Shown here in pieces: positions 46,242 through 64,000 of a stretch of 64,000 nt of DNA (positions within the stretch are counted from its first letter, which is position 1; each line of letters opens with the position of its first letter). Where the stretch lies: contig NC_083638.1 of assembly GCF_963576545.1 (NCBI RefSeq), positions 24,824,090 through 24,888,089 on the forward strand, in the 5' to 3' direction. The position numbers and the translations under genes were made by a program. The notes under the pieces are model-generated. The model had not been told where the DNA came from. It saw nothing but the letters and a program-made list of their open reading frames with translations, and made no database searches. The stretch comes from Limanda limanda. Its lineage: Eukaryota > Chordata > Actinopteri > Pleuronectiformes > Pleuronectidae.

Positions 46242-47052
46242 AGGTCACCGCAGTGCACTTTATGGATCAAAAAAAAAGCTACATATGTCATTGGTCAGAC
46301 ACCTTAAAACTATAGGAATGAGGAAGTGGATCTATGTATGTATTTGTTTATTATTTGTGTGATTGTTTATTATTTGTGTGATTATGTAAATATGGGGTTT
46401 TTGTAAAGGAAATGTGTTAAATATGGGGAAGTGACGTCCCGCCGGGAGGTGTGTGTTTTTTTTGGAGCTGCGGGCGGGCGGTGCGGCCAGTGGTTCGAGG
46501 AACTGGATATATAATTTACAACCGAGGATTTTTTCTCTGGAACGGGATTATTACCTGGGAGATTTTTGTAATGGCTTATATCGTGGACTGAACATTTTCT
46601 GGGCACTGGAAGGGGGTGAGAAAGCGTGGACTTTGATTTGTTTGCGGCACTCACCTCGCCACACCTGCAGACATTTTTGTTTTGGACGTTTGGTTGGGGA
46701 TTATGTTTGGACCTGGGGTGGGAAAATATTGTTGTTTGAGTGTGTGTAAATAGCTTGTTTATGTTCACGGGTCCGCCAATGTTTGCGGGCATGAGCGAGG
46801 GGGGGTTATTGGTGTTTTGTGTAAATACAGTATATAATGAGCAACCTGTTTGAGTGTTTTCCGTTTATATATATATTTAGTTAATTTTGGGTAAGACCGA
46901 TAACTAGGTTATCGGTCCAATTAGGGATTTTTCGTTTATGTTAACTTGTTCAGGCAGCGTGCAACAAACACAGTGGGTCGGCTCCGCCCGTGTCCTTTAA
47001 ATTTAATGCGTAGTAACTTTGCCCTGGGGTTGAAACAGGGCGATTTGTTACA
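46237..47052 (+). repeat. 3' LTR (816 bp)
   Basis: Same length and, by visual line-by-line comparison, the same sequence as the 5' LTR. Its first five bases contain the stop codon of gag-pol (TAA at 46239-46241). Confidence 0.96.
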
Positions 47053-47056
47053 ATGT
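47053..47056. repeat. Right 4 bp target-site duplication (ATGT)
   Basis: Second copy of ATGT directly after the 3' LTR. Confidence 0.85.
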
Positions 47057-49789
47057 AAAAAAGACGGAAGCAGCTGAAGAGGAAGTGAACAGTGTGTCTG
47101 CTTGTCATGGTTTCATACAGCCACTGAGCTTGCTTACTGTGTCGCCCAACCGTCCCCTTGCTTCCCCCCCTCAGAGCTACAATGGTCTCATATATGGCCT
47201 CTCTGGGATCCAATTGATGGAAATCCAGCGTAGTGACTGAGAACTTTAATCCCTGTAAGCATCAGAGCAAGCCCTGTACAGTTTGTGACGACGCCCAGCA
47301 GATTGCCCGGGAGAGAGACCCTGTGGTGGTTTAGCCACCCGGTGACCATGCTCTCTCTCTCTCTCTCTCTCTGTGGTTGTCGTCATCCAGCGTTATCGTA
47401 AAAGTCTTCCTGAAGTGCTTTGACTAGTCAGTGTTGACAGGAGGGAGAAAGCTGAGCAGCGGTTTTGGGAAGCGAGTTAAAGATAGACACGGATGATCAG
47501 CAACTGTCACGCGTCCTGGGCACCAGCAGTGTAAAAGGCTACGTATTCTGTTTCAGAAGGAGGCAGATAATGTGACAGCTAAACAAAATCACTAAGAGCA
47601 CTGAAGCAACAAATATTCTGAAAAAGCTTAGAGATACACTGCTGTCAATTGAATTTAAAGAAACAGTTCAATGTTTTGGGGAATAGCTTCTTTTTCGTTA
47701 TTTTGGGGAGATCAATATCACCGTAATTTCTGTGTTGTTTTGGGAAGTAGTTGAGCATATCAGGAAATATGCTATTCAGCTTTATAAAGTCATGTTTGTT
47801 GAACAAAGTAGTTTTGAGTCAACACTCCCAGTCAAGAGTCCAGAGTTGTATCATCGAACTACCAAAAGAAAGCCAATAAGCTTACTCCACGATATGCCCA
47901 ACTACAACAGTAGATTACTACAATATCAGAGTCATGTTTGGGGACATTTTGGTAAAATTTGTGCTTAATTTTTGTCTTCTACTCCTCATTATATACATGA
48001 AAACATTCATTCAGTCATTAAAATATCTCCACATTAACAGACACACAATTACACACGCTCACAGCTCATTTCAAACCCATATACACAATGATTTCTGTAT
48101 ACTGTAAAATTTTGTCTCATGTCCAATTGAACATTATCGCGTCACATCTCATTCAGCAGTAAATCTGCCTGAAAATATCATGAGCAATGCAGTGTATCTC
48201 TAATGGTCTTTTCATTCAACTGAAGCAACTACGTTTATAGAAAAAAAATAACATTCCGATCTTTCAAATGAAATAAAATCAACAAAAAAAGAAGGAAAAA
48301 CAAAGCTCACGATGGAACAGCATAATTCATACACATTCCTGACATACTCCATACAACAGTGTTATCAGTCTGTCAACTTGCATGAGGTACTGACATTGTA
48401 TCCACACACACCAAACTGTATTCATCAACAGATGGAGGCCAGGATTTCACAGAGTGAGGAAAAGAGGTTTTTTTCATTATGCAATAAACAGACAAACAAA
48501 CAACAACAACAGCGACAACATTAACATTGTTATCTTGAGGTAGAACATTAACTTTCAGCATTTGGAAGTGCTTTATGTTGGATTCTTGTTTTTTCTTTTT
48601 GTTTTGCTTTCGACAAGCAGGAGAGGAGAGAAGATTCTTGACATCTGAGGTAGTGCGGCACCTGATCTCGTACTTTTCAAACCAATCAGTTCCTCCGCAT
48701 GTAAAGTAATTGTGAGGACCGGGGAAGGTAAAGTCCCTAAAAGCTTCCCGCAACACATTCATTCCGGCTGAGGTAGGTTTTTGTTGAGTCGCAAGGTTCA
48801 CGCAGCCAAGTCTAGTTCCTGTATGGAGGCCGAGAACTCATAAAAAAACGTTGATATCACTGAAACAAAGTCCTGAGACAGAATATATCAAATCCCTGGA
48901 AGAAGGCTGAGGTCTTCTGAGAGCGCAGAGTGGAATCATTGGTTGGTGTAAGAGCAGGCAGCAGGAGTCTTTGACATCCACAGAAAGGTAGAAATAAGAC
49001 CAATAACTTATAACCACTTTTGACATATAGATGATAAAGATATATATGCATTTATATATATTTACTGTATATATCTATGAACTTAAAAATAAAATCATTA
49101 TGTGTAACAAGGACATTCTGGGCCCTCTATTCTGTGCTGCCCGATACCAGAAAATGAGATAAGGAGTAGGACGGTCACTTTTTCTCCCAAATAAGAACAT
49201 TTGTTTAAAAAACACAAAAATAACATTTGGACTGTAATGAACTGCTCAAAATCCAAATCTCTATCACCAGGACTGTGGTGTCCACCATGAACTAAGCTGC
49301 ATAAAACTAAAATAGAAGACAGTGACACCGAAGTGTCTGATAAGCATAATATGGAAGTATTTTGGGGATTTACACTTTTGTTTTCATTTACACTTTTTCG
49401 TTGGTGGCAAAGTCAACAACAAAGACAAAGCCGGTGTGGCAACGAGAAAAGTTAAAGTATATGGAACAAAACTGTTTTTTAAATATTTGTTCAAACTTGA
49501 CTGGAAAAGAAGTGACAGCCCTGCAATAAACAGTTGTAAAAATTAAAAACAAACATTTAACTGGTCTGCCTAGCATGAAACAGCCCTCCATCAGAAGAGA
49601 GCTCTCAGAACCAGGCCAAAGAAAAACATCCTCTGGCATACAGTCCTAGATCCTCCTTAACTTACCAATAAAAAATCTTTGCACAAAAAGTAAAAACTAC
49701 TTTGAAAGGAAACACTTTTCAACCTGAGTGAGTGAAGAGTCTAAGTCTACACTGTGGACAGAGTCGTGTGAATCGGCCTTCATACATGA
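47057..49789 (-). other. igdcc3: igdcc3 3' flank and probable 3' UTR
   Basis: The region between the retrotransposon and the igdcc3 stop codon. At least its right part should be the 3' UTR of igdcc3 on the minus strand, but I did not find a canonical AATAAA there by eye, so the transcript end is unknown. A (CT)n run lies at 47350-47372. The 142-codon minus frame at 48373-48801 has no recognisable domain. Confidence 0.4.
47350..47372 (+). repeat. (CT)n microsatellite
   Basis: Eleven CT units. Confidence 0.9.

Positions 49790-64000
<14,211 letters not shown>

Larger units (their letters stand above)
40485..47052 (+). mobile_element. Full-length Ty3/gypsy LTR retrotransposon
   Basis: A 6568 bp element with two 816 bp LTRs that start TGTAAAGG and end TTGTTACA, so the termini form the inverted pair TGTAA/TTACA. 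A 4 bp target duplication, ATGT, lies at 40481-40484 and 47053-47056. The internal region encodes one gag-pol frame in the order gag, protease, reverse transcriptase, RNase H, integrase, which places it in Ty3/gypsy (Metaviridae) rather than Ty1/copia. There is no env frame and no chromodomain. A polypurine tract immediately precedes the 3' LTR. By eye I see no substitution or length difference between the LTRs, which suggests a very recent insertion. It lies about 2.7 kb downstream of the igdcc3 stop codon and on the opposite strand. Confidence 0.97.

Noticed and set aside
48373..48801. 142-codon minus frame downstream of igdcc3
   Set aside because: Probably lies in the 3' UTR or flank. It includes poly-lysine and poly-valine runs from simple repeats and no domain.

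Overview
The window looks like nuclear DNA of a percomorph-type teleost fish. It is AT-rich and carries long CA/TG microsatellites, fish-type SINE and other dispersed repeats, a hAT-type DNA transposon, a full-length Ty3/gypsy LTR retrotransposon, and one split vertebrate gene with GT-AG introns. Nothing looks bacterial, so operons, ribosome binding sites and CRISPR arrays do not apply.

Layout: 1-40480 is a roughly 40 kb tract in which I found no convincing host exon. It holds repeats: a degenerate hAT-type miniature element near 2.8-3.2 kb; a 1238 bp non-autonomous hAT (6624-7861) inserted in a minus-strand SINE and carrying a broken histone H3 fragment; a degenerate ~137 bp tandem repeat at 13.8-14.7 kb; polypyrimidine tracts at 17.7 and 27.2 kb; long microsatellites at 21.0, 22.9-23.5, 27.5 and 32.6-32.9 kb; a tRNA-type SINE at 26.1 kb; and several dispersed fish repeats.

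40485-47052 is a complete plus-strand Ty3/gypsy element. It has two 816 bp LTRs with no difference seen by eye, a 4 bp target duplication (ATGT), a G-rich polypurine tract and one uninterrupted 1464-codon gag-pol frame. It looks very young and may be competent.

49790-62168 on the minus strand is the 3' part of an immunoglobulin/fibronectin III receptor gene, identified as igdcc3 (PUNC). Eight exons encode Ig domain 4, two FN3 domains, one membrane helix and a 118-residue cytoplasmic tail. All splice phases join, giving 449 codons to the stop. Ig domains 1-3 and the promoter must lie beyond 64000. An 8.1 kb intron splits Ig4.

The most unusual sequence features are the histone H3 fragment inside the hAT element and the gypsy element whose stop codon is supplied by its own 3' LTR. 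I found no evidence for a wholly new multi-gene system.
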